DNA from: Hippasteria phrygiana
Lineage: Eukaryota > Echinodermata > Asteroidea > Valvatida > Goniasteridae
NCBI GenBank assembly: GCA_037893225.1
Contig: JAZGUH010000328.1
Coordinates: 744,001 to 808,000 of the forward strand
DNA length: 64,000 nucleotides
Direction: 5' to 3'
Part shown: one piece after another, positions 9,496 to 20,226 of the stretch
Layout: each line of letters begins with the position of its first letter
Numbering within the stretch: the first letter of the stretch is position 1
The notes under the pieces: model-generated
The model's database searches: none
Told to the model about the DNA's origin: nothing
What the model saw: the letters and a program-made list of their open reading frames with translations, nothing else
Translations under genes and position numbers: made by a program

Positions 9496-11073
9496 GTGCT
9501 GTCATGCAACAAGTGCTACTTCTCGACAGGAAGGAAGAAGCTGTACTCAGAGATACCTCAGGTCAGCAGAGGCCGACGCACTGCAACTCCAAACATGGCC
9601 TTTTAGGTTGGTCTCCTCAACCGGGTATTGCAGCCACAGGAGCAAGACGACTTTTGACAGCATTGGGTACAACTGTTCCTTCAATCAGTGGGCTGCAGAA
9701 AACAGCAAGCAAATGTGGGGACATTATTATCAATGAAAATGTTAGATGTATGGCTGAAAAGAGAAAACTGGTCAAAGGTATTCAAGAATTACAGGGCTAT
9801 GACAGAGAAAAACCGATTGCTGTCGAATTAGATAGACAATACAATAACCCCTTGAGAAACTGTCGGGAACAAAACACCATTTGTGCCGGCAACCCAAACT
9901 AGGGACGTAGTATGTGAGAATGTAACCACCCAAAAAATTGTAGTAATGTACCACCACGAGAATAAACTCTGTAAATGTGAAAATCAAATGTCGGGCAAAC
10001 ACAGCTGTAACAAGTGGTACGAGCACACATATTCTTGTAGTGCTACACGCCCAGCAAATTACAACATGGGGGATGAAAGAGAAGGGGGAATTCAATGTGC
10101 CAAGAAACTTCTAGAGTGTAAGGAACCCTTGTTGGCAGAAAGAGTAACAAGCGATGCGGACGGGTGTATGGCAAAAGGTTTTATGTCTCAGATGAGAATT
10201 AAAGCAGGTATCGAGCCAGAACACTTTCTTGACCCACCTTACTTAAATCGATCACTCAGTTCAGCAATCAGTCGGGCCAAATTCAGTGGTGACATGATGC
10301 CTGGTAGAACTAAAAATGAAAAAAAAAAGATACAAGACCGGTTAGGTGACGATGTAAGTCACAGGGTACAAGCAGAAGCAGGGGCAATCCTCAAGAAATG
10401 TGGGAGAAACTTTGCCCAAATGTATGACATGGCTGAACAGGCTGCCTCAACCATTCCCGAATGTTACCAAGGTCGCCACAACCTTTGCAAAAAGCGGTCC
10501 TTGGTTTGCAATGGCAATAACAGATTTCCCTACCTTCCTGTTCATGTTAGGGGAAAACTGAAAATGCTCGAGTCTGACAAGAAACTGCTTTTACTGAAAA
10601 TTCAGAAGAGAATTGGTCACGAGGCAATGCAAAAAACCAGATATGGGACAAGTACACAAAAAGCAGAGTCCATGAACCATGCTTTTTCAAGTTCTAATCC
10701 AAAAGGGACACTAACCTTTTCCAGAAATGCTCTCTCAAGAGACCACAGCGCAGTTCACCTTGTCAACAATGGCCATGCCAACTTAATCATCCTCAAGTGT
10801 GAAGCTGCAGGTTGTCCTGTTTTGCCAGGATCTGCAGCTGCCAAAAGTCTGGCTGAAATGGACAGAAAAGAAAAATATCATTCCCAACGGGCTAGGAGCA
10901 CACATTATAAAATACGAAGGGCAAAGTGTAGGGCACAACGATATAACTTGTACAACTGTGCCAAGTCATTGTACAAAAAGAAAGGGCAACTGGAACCCAA
11001 GTCAGCAATCCCTCCAGATGTGGATTGGCAAAGAATTCAGAGTGAGCACAATTACAGCATACGTTTCAATTAA
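9496..11073 (+). pseudogene. Transposase, N-terminally deleted and broken (unit 4)
   Basis: As unit 2 in protein sequence; ATTGTAG form. Confidence 0.75.
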
Positions 11074-11172
11074 AAATGAATTATAAAAGCAAAAAGTGTA
11101 GCATCAAAAAATGGTGAGTAATTTCAGTTATCAAACTTAATGGTGAGCCAAAAAGTTCTCCTTAATTACATT

Positions 11173-11541
11173 TTAAAGAAGACAATCCTTGTATGGGCCA
11201 TGGCCCGAACACAAACGGCATCTCTTACAACGAGATCTTGCAGTGTTGATGGCGTGTGGCTCAAGTGACAGGTGATCAAAATTCACACACAAGGAGTTGT
11301 GGCACAGGTGACTGACATCATACCCCCGGGGAAGATCAAGGACTCCAGAATAAACAATGTAAGTCAACCTGTGCACACGCATCCTTGTGCGTGAATTTGA
11401 TTTTGAGCCAGGCATGACAACATTAATAATGCCATATTTCTGCTGGACATATCCTGTCCATACCCTACAATTTTTTCTGCCTCTGTGTACAGTCTTTCTT
11501 AAAATCTTGCCTTTAATTAGGGCCTTCCAGATGGAATCCAT
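11173..11541 (-). CDS. His-Me finger endonuclease (unit 4)
   Basis: Same protein; AGA at Arg102. Confidence 0.8.
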   Translation of the reverse strand: MDSIWKALIKGKILRKTVHRGRKNCRVWTGYVQQKYGIINVVMPGSKSNSRTRMRVHRLTYIVYSGVLDLPRGYDVSHLCHNSLCVNFDHLSLEPHAINTARSRCKRCRLCSGHGPYKDCLL

Positions 11542-12505
11542 TTTGCTATGGTTTAAGAAATCTGCATAACAAACAATACAGACCGCGTGCGTGAGGTCAA
11601 CTTACCTTTGCTACCATATGGCATTGGTCAAACGTTTTCTCCAGCAGTCATGATAGCCCTAGCCTGGGCATGCTACAAATAAAAATAAATAAATATACAT
11701 CTCAGTCTAAATATTGGGTGAAACAATTCAGACAAACTACTTACTTGTAAATTTATGAGCCTCAGCGCAACCTATAATTGTAAACATGTTGATAACATGG
11801 CGGATAGGCATCTGAAATGTGTATGTGAATAAAAAGACAGCGAGAGCAAAGAAAAGAAAGACAGAACCCATTTTGTTCTCTATCATGTGTGTAATCATTA
11901 CTGTGTTTTCTGTGAGATTTCATAGTTCAAAACATGAAACATACCTATTTTTAGCGAGTACACTTGGCATATAGGTTCCACTCACTGATCTCTATAGAGA
12001 TCACTGGTTCCACTCCACTAAATACGGCGCTCATTTTGTAACCAACATAAAAATAGAAAGGAAGAGCGCCACCTGGTGACGCTCAGGAGTAAGGTGGCAA
12101 TATTTTTTTCACTGGAAATTAAAGATTAAGACTCCTAGAATAATTTTCTTTTCAAATTTATGAGAGTTGAAGGAATTTTTTTTTTTTTATACTCCCCTCC
12201 CCACAAACCACCCCTAAAATGGTGGCCCATCTCTGGGCCCAGGTCTAAATGTAGCCCTCCCCCCCGCCTCGATGCCAAATAGACCCACGTATTGGTCATT
12301 TTTGTGAATGGAATTCCCCGAGTTGGAAGCCACGGGTCACCAATTCTTGATTTCCACAAATATTTCTACAATCAGTCCAATTTATAGGCCCCAGGGACCT
12401 CTTATTCAAAATTACTGGAGGGATCACAAAATATTAATGAGCTCGCGCGCAGTGATTTTCACAGATTTAGTGGCATGCACCCTGCTGATAGAAGTCATAA
12501 TTATC

Positions 12506-12716
12506 GTGGCCCTAAAGGGACATGCGCGCATTTCTGCGCAGATTTCTGCAATGTCGTACATTTTTATTGTTTTGCGATAAAATCCGCAATGCGCAGAAAA
12601 TGTGCGCAGAAAATGTGCGCAGAAAATGTGCGCAGAAAATGTGCGCAGAAAATGTGCGCAGAAAATGTGCGCAGAAAATGTGCGCAGAAAATGTGCGAAT
12701 GTCCCTTCAGGGCCAC
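12506..12716. mobile_element. Small TIR element with minisatellite core (unit 5)
   Basis: This 211-bp segment starts with GTGGCCCTAAAGGGACAT and ends with the complement of GTGGCCCTGAAGGGACAT. The similarity continues inward for roughly 45-50 bases per side, because the left arm also holds degenerate, inverted copies of the 13-bp core repeat (GCGCATTTCTGCGCAG). It resembles a non-autonomous, MITE-like foldback element. I see no clean target-site duplication (ATAATTATC on the left, AATACATAT on the right). It could instead be the terminal region of a larger element. It lies about 70 bp upstream of the EGF-like exon, so it may be an intronic insertion. Confidence 0.6.
12591..12694 (+). repeat. 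13-bp minisatellite, 8 copies (unit 5)
   Basis: Eight perfect copies of GCGCAGAAAATGT, followed by GCGAATGTCCC, where the right TIR begins. Because 13 is not a multiple of 3 and no stop arises in any frame, long artificial reading frames run through it on both strands. These are not evidence of coding. Confidence 0.98.
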
Positions 12717-12783
12717 AATACATATACGATAGTGCTGAACCAAATAGGCTAATCTGTTTGTGATTGGGTTTTTATGTTCACAG

Positions 12784-12900
12784 TGGGCCCGTGTCATGAG
12801 AGCGTTAATCCGTGTCAGAATGGAGCCACGTGTACGGGGGTAAACTTCGCAGTAGTCTGCCGGTGCAGCGATGGTTTTGTGGGCGAAAACTGTGAAAGAG
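12784..12900 (+). CDS. EGF-like domain exon (unit 5)
   Basis: A 117-bp internal exon encoding one EGF-like module. Six cysteines are spaced C-x6-C-x5-C-x8-C-x1-C-x8-C, with the family signatures NPCQNGATC and CRCSDGFVGENCE. It is preceded by a branch-like CTAAT, a T-rich stretch and TTCACAG, and followed by AGAG|GTACCG. Both boundaries are phase 1, the usual arrangement of shuffled EGF exons in animal extracellular and receptor proteins. The exon could join upstream or downstream exons without breaking frame. A candidate acceptor in the same phase lies at 13272/13273, at the start of the transposase frame, and the next EGF exon is 4.4 kb away at 17198. The parent gene is not identified. The exon may be a host exon carried along when the array formed, or one captured by a transposon. 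No start codon or signal peptide is visible nearby. Confidence 0.85.
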
Positions 12901-13272
12901 GTACCGGTTGGCTATTACAGAAATCAAATTGGAGAAAGGCTATAAATGGTTCTGAAACAATCAACTGGTTGGGGCGTGCACTAGTTAACTAGTGTTGACA
13001 TTATTGTACTGCGCAGACATTTTTTCAAACTATACTATTAGGCAAGATAAGCCAAAACTCTGAAGAAAAGAGAAATGTCACAAATCGAATTCATTTTGAC
13101 TTGCTTTATGAATTTAATAATTTTCATTTTACCAACTAGTTCATATTTAGAAAATGCCTTTGGTTATTGGCACAACAGGGAAGCAGTAACTTAAGCATGC
13201 ACTGAATGAAATGCAATAGCTTTGCAATGGATGTTTATTGTTAGTGCACCATTATTCTTTTGTTGTTCATAG
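12901..13272 (+). other. Candidate intron between EGF and transposase exons (unit 5)
   Basis: A 372-bp stretch starting GTACCG and ending TTTTGTTGTTCATAG, with stops in the EGF frame soon after the donor. If it is spliced out, the first base of the split codon (G at 12900) joins TG at 13273 and the frame runs directly into the transposase reading frame. A TATAAAT lies at 12941-12947. The rest is AT-rich with no coding signal. Confidence 0.5.
12941..12947 (+). promoter_or_regulatory. TATA-box-like motif upstream of the transposase (unit 5)
   Basis: GGCTATAAATGG lies about 390 bp before the transposase ATG at 13335. A transcript starting about 30 bp downstream would carry the transposase without the EGF exon. 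The motif exists only in long units because the short-unit deletion removes it. No initiator element was confirmed. Confidence 0.3.
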
Positions 13273-13334
13273 TGACATGGAATAAACAAAAAACTCTTCA
13301 TAACCCTAATTACTCACCAACTGAAAGGTCCACC

Positions 13335-15344
13335 ATGGTTCGCTACAGAAAGGGCATGTTTAAGAGGAAAAAAGCCTATTTTAAAAAAGGCAATGGTCTG
13401 ACATGTCAGTTGATAAGAGAAAAGGCTGATGTTTCATCTTTCTATATCAGACCCACAAATGAACAATTGCAACTGGCCTTTCCCAGAGATGAGCGAGGTT
13501 CTTTCTACAACCCACCAGGTGCCAGAACTAATAAAACTGTGATGGTGCTGCGACCGAAAATTGAGGAAATAACGCCGATAAGCAGACTCCAAAGGGAAGG
13601 AGCCGACAACTTGAACCCAGGCGGCTACAGAATTGTTCATGTCAACACTACAGTTGAGACAAGTGTTCGAGCTACCCTGGACCATCAGCATGCGAATCCT
13701 GACTGTGATGGCTGGCCTCAGCTACAGGCAGAGCAAGAAACACACTGGGGCCTTGCTGTTTCAGAGGTGCTGTCATGCAACAAGTGCTACTTCTCGACAG
13801 GAAGGAAGAAGCTGTACTCAGAGATACCTCAGGTCAGCAGAGGCCGACGCACTGCAACTCCAAACATGGCCTTTTAGGTTGGTCTCCTCAACCGGGTATT
13901 GCAGCCACAGGAGCAAGACGACTTTTGACAGCATTGGGTACAACTGTTCCTTCAATCAGTGGGCTGCAGAAAACAGCAAGCAAATGTGGGGACATTATTA
14001 TCAATGAAAATGTTAGATGTATGGCTGAAAAGAGAAAACTGGTCAAAGGTATTCAAGAATTACAGGGCTATGACAGAGAAAAACCGATTGCTGTCGAATT
14101 AGATAGACAATACAATAACCCCTTGAGAAACTGTCGGGAACAAAACACCATTTGTGCCGGCAACCCAAACTAGGGACGTAGTATGTGAGAATGTAACCAC
14201 CCAAAAAATTGTAGTAATGTACCACCACGAGAATAAACTCTGTAAATGTGAAAATCAAATGTCGGGCAAACACAGCTGTAACAAGTGGTACGAGCACACA
14301 TATTCTTGTAGTGCTACACGCCCAGCAAATTACAACATGGGGGATGAAAGAGAAGGGGGAATTCAATGTGCCAAGAAACTTCTAGAGTGTAAGGAACCCT
14401 TGTTGGCAGAAAGAGTAACAAGCGATGCGGACGGGTGTATGGCAAAAGGTTTTATGTCTCAGATGAGAATTAAAGCAGGTATCGAGCCAGAACACTTTCT
14501 TGACCCACCTTACTTAAATCGATCACTCAGTTCAGCAATCAGTCGGGCCAAATTCAGTGGTGACATGATGCCTGGTAGAACTAAAAATGAAAAAAAAAAG
14601 ATACAAGACCGGTTAGGTGACGATGTAAGTCACAGGGTACAAGCAGAAGCAGGGGCAATCCTCAAGAAATGTGGGAGAAACTTTGCCCAAATGTATGACA
14701 TGGCTGAACAGGCTGCCTCAACCATTCCCGAATGTTACCAAGGTCGCCACAACCTTTGCAAAAAGCGGTCCTTGGTTTGCAATGGCAATAACAGATTTCC
14801 CTACCTTCCTGTTCATGTTAGGGGAAAACTGAAAATGCTCGAGTCTGACAAGAAACTGCTTTTACTGAAAATTCAGAAGAGAATTGGTCACGAGGCAATG
14901 CAAAAAACCAGATATGGGACAAGTACACAAAAAGCAGAGTCCATGAACCATGCTTTTTCAAGTTCTAATCCAAAAGGGACACTAACCTTTTCCAGAAATG
15001 CTCTCTCAAGAGACCACAGCGCAGTTCACCTTGTCAACAATGGCCATGCCAACTTAATCATCCTCAAGTGTGAAGCTGCAGGTTGTCCTGTTTTGCCAGG
15101 ATCTGCAGCTGCCAAAAGTCTGGCTGAAATGGACAGAAAAGAAAAATATCATTCCCAACGGGCTAGGAGCACACATTATAAAATACGAAGGGCAAAGTGT
15201 AGGGCACAACGATATAACTTGTACAACTGTGCCAAGTCATTGTACAAAAAGAAAGGGCAACTGGAACCCAAGTCAGCAATCCCTCCAGATGTGGATTGGC
15301 AAAGAATTCAGAGTGAGCACAATTACAGCATACGTTTCAATTAA
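13335..15344 (+). pseudogene. Mutator-like transposase, full length but broken (unit 5)
   Basis: About 670 codons in three pieces. The first runs from an ATG in an excellent context (CCACCATGG) to an in-frame TAG at 13875-13877, with a basic N-terminus (MVRYRKGMFKRKK) and a CNKC motif. After the TAG the frame continues for five codons, then a frameshift near 13893 moves the coding signal one frame over (GIAATGARRLLTALG onward). A second frameshift in the A-run near 14142 restores the original frame to the end. The last piece shows likely catalytic acidic residues in MGDE and TSDADG, a Cys/His cluster (CYQGRHNLC...C), and TQKAESMNHAF, which looks like the third acidic position and N-x-x-E-x-x-N region of MULE-type transposases. 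Family assignment is from memory and partly inferred; the residues match the Mutator-like domain proteins of cnidarians and molluscs. ATTGTAG form (Ile at residue 19 of the last piece). Confidence 0.75.
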
Positions 15345-15443
15345 AAATGAATTATAAAAGCAAAAAGTGTAGCATCAAAAAATGGTGAGTAATTTCAGTT
15401 ATCAAACTTAATGGTGAGCCAAAAAGTTCTCCTTAATTACATT

Positions 15444-15812
15444 TTAAAGAAGACAATCCTTGTATGGGCCATGGCCCGAACACAAACGGCATCTCTTACA
15501 ACGAGATCTTGCAGTGTTGATGGCGTGTGGCTCAAGTGACAGGTGATCAAAATTCACACACAAGGAGTTGTGGCACAGGTGACTGACATCATACCCCCGG
15601 GGAAGATCAAGGACTCCAGAATAAACAATGTAAGTCAACCTGTGCACACGCATCCTTGTGCGTGAATTTGATTTTGAGCCAGGCATGACAACATTAATAA
15701 TGCCATATTTCTGCTGGACATATCCTGTCCATACCCTACAATTTTTTCTGCCTCTGTGTACAGTCTTTCTTAAAATCTTGCCTTTAATTAGGGCCTTCCA
15801 GATGGAATCCAT
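15444..15812 (-). CDS. His-Me finger endonuclease (unit 5)
   Basis: Same protein, in the first long unit, downstream of a full-length transposase pseudogene. Confidence 0.8.
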   Translation of the reverse strand: MDSIWKALIKGKILRKTVHRGRKNCRVWTGYVQQKYGIINVVMPGSKSNSRTRMRVHRLTYIVYSGVLDLPRGYDVSHLCHNSLCVNFDHLSLEPHAINTARSRCKRCRLCSGHGPYKDCLL

Positions 15813-16776
15813 TTTGCTATGGTTTAAGAAATCTGCATAACAAACAATACAGACCGCGTGCGTGAGGTCAACTTACCTTTGCTACCATATGGCATTGGTC
15901 AAACGTTTTCTCCAGCAGTCATGATAGCCCTAGCCTGGGCATGCTACAAATAAAAATAAATAAATATACATCTCAGTCTAAATATTGGGTGAAACAATTC
16001 AGACAAACTACTTACTTGTAAATTTATGAGCCTCAGCGCAACCTATAATTGTAAACATGTTGATAACATGGCGGATAGGCATCTGAAATGTGTATGTGAA
16101 TAAAAAGACAGCGAGAGCAAAGAAAAGAAAGACAGAACCCATTTTGTTCTCTATCATGTGTGTAATCATTACTGTGTTTTCTGTGAGATTTCATAGTTCA
16201 AAACATGAAACATACCTATTTTTAGCGAGTACACTTGGCATATAGGTTCCACTCACTGATCTCTATAGAGATCACTGGTTCCACTCCACTAAATACGGCG
16301 CTCATTTTGTAACCAACATAAAAATAGAAAGGAAGAGCGCCACCTGGTGACGCTCAGGAGTAAGGTGGCAATATTTTTTTCACTGGAAATTAAAGATTAA
16401 GACTCCTAGAATAATTTTCTTTTCAAATTTATGAGAGTTGAAGGAATTTTTTTTTTTTTATACTCCCCTTCCCACAAACCACCCCTAAAATGGTGGCCCA
16501 TCTCTGGGCCCAGGTCTAAATGTAGCCCTCCCCCCCGCCTCGATGCCAAATAGACCCACGTATTGGTCATTTTTGTGAATGGAATTCCCCGAGTTGGAAG
16601 CCACGGGTCACCAATTCTTGATTTCCACAAATATTTCTACAATCAGTCCAATTTATAGGCCCCAGGGACCTCTTATTCAAAATTACTGGAGGGATCACAA
16701 AATATTAATGAGCTCGCGCGCAGTGATTTTCACAGATTTAGTGGCATGCACCCTGCTGATAGAAGTCATAATTATC

Positions 16777-17130
16777 GTGGCCCTAAAGGGACATGCGCGC
16801 ATTTCTGCGCAGATTTCTGCAATGTCGTACATTTTTATTGTTTTGCGATAAAATCCGCAATGCGCAGAAAATGTGCGCAGAAAATGTGCGCAGAAAATGT
16901 GCGCAGAAAATGTGCGCAGAAAATGTGCGCAGAAAATGTGCGCAGAAAATGTGCGCAGAAAATGTGCGCAGAAAATGTGCGCAGAAAATGTGCGCAGAAA
17001 ATGTGCGCAGAAAATGTGCGCAGAAAATGTGCGCAGAAAATGTGCGCAGAAAATGTGCGCAGAAAATGTGCGCAGAAAATGTGCGCAGAAAATGTGCGCA
17101 GAAAATGTGCGAATGTCCCTTCAGGGCCAC
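16777..17130. mobile_element. Small TIR element (unit 6)
   Basis: A 354-bp copy of the element at 12506-12716. It is longer by exactly 11 minisatellite copies (143 bp), with the same terminal sequences. Confidence 0.6.
16862..17108 (+). repeat. 13-bp minisatellite, 19 copies (unit 6)
   Basis: 247 bases of perfect GCGCAGAAAATGT repeats between AATCCGCAAT and GCGAATGTCCC. Confidence 0.98.
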
Positions 17131-17197
17131 AATACATATACGATAGTGCTGAACCAAATAGGCTAATCTGTTTGTGATTGGGTTTTTATGTTCACAG

Positions 17198-17314
17198 TGG
17201 GCCCGTGTCATGAGAGCGTTAATCCGTGTCAGAATGGAGCCACGTGTACGGGGGTAAACTTCGCAGTAGTCTGCCGGTGCAGCGATGGTTTTGTGGGCGA
17301 AAACTGTGAAAGAG
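17198..17314 (+). CDS. EGF-like domain exon (unit 6)
   Basis: Identical protein and splice-site sequence to the exon at 12784-12900. Four such exons (units 5-8) follow each other at about 4.4-kb spacing, so if they are transcribed together they could yield consecutive identical EGF modules. Confidence 0.85.
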
Positions 17315-17686
17315 GTACCGGTTGGCTATTACAGAAATCAAATTGGAGAAAGGCTATAAATGGTTCTGAAACAATCAACTGGTTGGGGCGTGCACTAGTT
17401 AACTAGTGTTGACATTATTGTACTGCGCAGACATTTTTTCAAACTATACTATTAGGCAAGATAAGCCAAAACTCTGAAGAAAAGAGAAATGTCACAAATC
17501 GAATTCATTTTGACTTGCTTTATGAATTTAATAATTTTCATTTTACCAACTAGTTCATATTTAGAAAATGCCTTTGGTTATTGGCACAACAGGGAAGCAG
17601 TAACTTAAGCATGCACTGAATGAAATGCAATAGCTTTGCAATGGATGTTTATTGTTAGTGCACCATTATTCTTTTGTTGTTCATAG
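17315..17686 (+). other. Candidate intron (unit 6)
   Basis: Same 372-bp GT...AG stretch as in unit 5, with TATAAAT at 17355. Confidence 0.5.
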
Positions 17687-17748
17687 TGACATGGAATAAA
17701 CAAAAAACTCTTCATAACCCTAATTACTCACCAACTGAAAGGTCCACC

Positions 17749-19758
17749 ATGGTTCGCTACAGAAAGGGCATGTTTAAGAGGAAAAAAGCCTATTTTAAAA
17801 AAGGCAATGGTCTGACATGTCAGTTGATAAGAGAAAAGGCTGATGTTTCATCTTTCTATATCAGACCCACAAATGAACAATTGCAACTGGCCTTTCCCAG
17901 AGATGAGCGAGGTTCTTTCTACAACCCACCAGGTGCCAGAACTAATAAAACTGTGATGGTGCTGCGACCGAAAATTGAGGAAATAACGCCGATAAGCAGA
18001 CTCCAAAGGGAAGGAGCCGACAACTTGAACCCAGGCGGCTACAGAATTGTTCATGTCAACACTACAGTTGAGACAAGTGTTCGAGCTACCCTGGACCATC
18101 AGCATGCGAATCCTGACTGTGATGGCTGGCCTCAGCTACAGGCAGAGCAAGAAACACACTGGGGCCTTGCTGTTTCAGAGGTGCTGTCATGCAACAAGTG
18201 CTACTTCTCGACAGGAAGGAAGAAGCTGTACTCAGAGATACCTCAGGTCAGCAGAGGCCGACGCACTGCAACTCCAAACATGGCCTTTTAGGTTGGTCTC
18301 CTCAACCGGGTATTGCAGCCACAGGAGCAAGACGACTTTTGACAGCATTGGGTACAACTGTTCCTTCAATCAGTGGGCTGCAGAAAACAGCAAGCAAATG
18401 TGGGGACATTATTATCAATGAAAATGTTAGATGTATGGCTGAAAAGAGAAAACTGGTCAAAGGTATTCAAGAATTACAGGGCTATGACAGAGAAAAACCG
18501 ATTGCTGTCGAATTAGATAGACAATACAATAACCCCTTGAGAAACTGTCGGGAACAAAACACCATTTGTGCCGGCAACCCAAACTAGGGACGTAGTATGT
18601 GAGAATGTAACCACCCAAAAAATTGTAGTAATGTACCACCACGAGAATAAACTCTGTAAATGTGAAAATCAAATGTCGGGCAAACACAGCTGTAACAAGT
18701 GGTACGAGCACACATATTCTTGTAGTGCTACACGCCCAGCAAATTACAACATGGGGGATGAAAGAGAAGGGGGAATTCAATGTGCCAAGAAACTTCTAGA
18801 GTGTAAGGAACCCTTGTTGGCAGAAAGAGTAACAAGCGATGCGGACGGGTGTATGGCAAAAGGTTTTATGTCTCAGATGAGAATTAAAGCAGGTATCGAG
18901 CCAGAACACTTTCTTGACCCACCTTACTTAAATCGATCACTCAGTTCAGCAATCAGTCGGGCCAAATTCAGTGGTGACATGATGCCTGGTAGAACTAAAA
19001 ATGAAAAAAAAAAGATACAAGACCGGTTAGGTGACGATGTAAGTCACAGGGTACAAGCAGAAGCAGGGGCAATCCTCAAGAAATGTGGGAGAAACTTTGC
19101 CCAAATGTATGACATGGCTGAACAGGCTGCCTCAACCATTCCCGAATGTTACCAAGGTCGCCACAACCTTTGCAAAAAGCGGTCCTTGGTTTGCAATGGC
19201 AATAACAGATTTCCCTACCTTCCTGTTCATGTTAGGGGAAAACTGAAAATGCTCGAGTCTGACAAGAAACTGCTTTTACTGAAAATTCAGAAGAGAATTG
19301 GTCACGAGGCAATGCAAAAAACCAGATATGGGACAAGTACACAAAAAGCAGAGTCCATGAACCATGCTTTTTCAAGTTCTAATCCAAAAGGGACACTAAC
19401 CTTTTCCAGAAATGCTCTCTCAAGAGACCACAGCGCAGTTCACCTTGTCAACAATGGCCATGCCAACTTAATCATCCTCAAGTGTGAAGCTGCAGGTTGT
19501 CCTGTTTTGCCAGGATCTGCAGCTGCCAAAAGTCTGGCTGAAATGGACAGAAAAGAAAAATATCATTCCCAACGGGCTAGGAGCACACATTATAAAATAC
19601 GAAGGGCAAAGTGTAGGGCACAACGATATAACTTGTACAACTGTGCCAAGTCATTGTACAAAAAGAAAGGGCAACTGGAACCCAAGTCAGCAATCCCTCC
19701 AGATGTGGATTGGCAAAGAATTCAGAGTGAGCACAATTACAGCATACGTTTCAATTAA
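17749..19758 (+). pseudogene. Mutator-like transposase, full length but broken (unit 6)
   Basis: Same start, TAG and two frameshifts as unit 5. I saw no further protein-level change from unit 5. Confidence 0.75.
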
Positions 19759-19857
19759 AAATGAATTATAAAAGCAAAAAGTGTAGCATCAAAAAATGGT
19801 GAGTAATTTCAGTTATCAAACTTAATGGTGAGCCAAAAAGTTCTCCTTAATTACATT

Positions 19858-20226
19858 TTAAAGAAGACAATCCTTGTATGGGCCATGGCCCGAACACAAA
19901 CGGCATCTCTTACAACGAGATCTTGCAGTGTTGATGGCGTGTGGCTCAAGTGACAGGTGATCAAAATTCACACACAAGGAGTTGTGGCACAGGTGACTGA
20001 CATCATACCCCCGGGGAAGATCAAGGACTCCAGAATAAACAATGTAAGTCAACCTGTGCACACGCATCCTTGTGCATGAATTTGATTTTGAGCCAGGCAT
20101 GACAACATTAATAATGCCATATTTCTGCTGGACATATCCTGTCCATACCCTACAATTTTTTCTGCCTCTGTGTACAGTCTTTCTTAAAATCTTGCCTTTA
20201 ATTAGGGCCTTCCAGATGGAATCCAT
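19858..20226 (-). CDS. His-Me finger endonuclease, Arg51Cys variant (unit 6)
   Basis: The only protein variant in the window: Arg51 becomes Cys in the linker SNSRTRMRVHRL, outside the zinc and catalytic residues. About 75 bp upstream of the ATG there is a private 6-bp insertion (AGTACC) just outside the candidate 44-bp intron. Confidence 0.8.
   Translation of the reverse strand: MDSIWKALIKGKILRKTVHRGRKNCRVWTGYVQQKYGIINVVMPGSKSNSCTRMRVHRLTYIVYSGVLDLPRGYDVSHLCHNSLCVNFDHLSLEPHAINTARSRCKRCRLCSGHGPYKDCLL

Larger units (their letters stand above)
9320..12425 (+). repeat. Unit 4, short (3106 bp)
   Basis: Short class with the baseline A-type tail (CAAAGAAAAG, ACTAAATACGG). It has the ATTGTAG form near 9938 and no 2-bp loss in the transposase body, as in unit 2. 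It is the last short unit before the first block of long units. Confidence 0.97.
12426..16696 (+). repeat. Unit 5, long (4271 bp)
   Basis: First long unit. It has eight minisatellite copies, both TIRs, the EGF-like exon, the intron-like stretch and the full-length but broken transposase gene. ATTGTAG form. The tail is A-type, with a private C-to-T change in the CCCCTTCCC patch near 16470. Confidence 0.97.

Noticed and set aside
12591..12694. CRISPR array
   Set aside because: Perfect 13-bp units with no spacers; a minisatellite in an animal-like genome.
13878..13910. A 33-bp GT...AG micro-intron that might remove the transposase frameshift
   Set aside because: Too short for an animal intron, and the TAG stop would remain just before it.
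16746..17211. Long open frames with a 13-residue repeating peptide (RRKCAQKMCAENV and its minus-strand partners)
   Set aside because: They arise on both strands because the 13-bp minisatellite has no stop in any frame. Their length simply follows copy number and there is no start or codon pattern of a gene.
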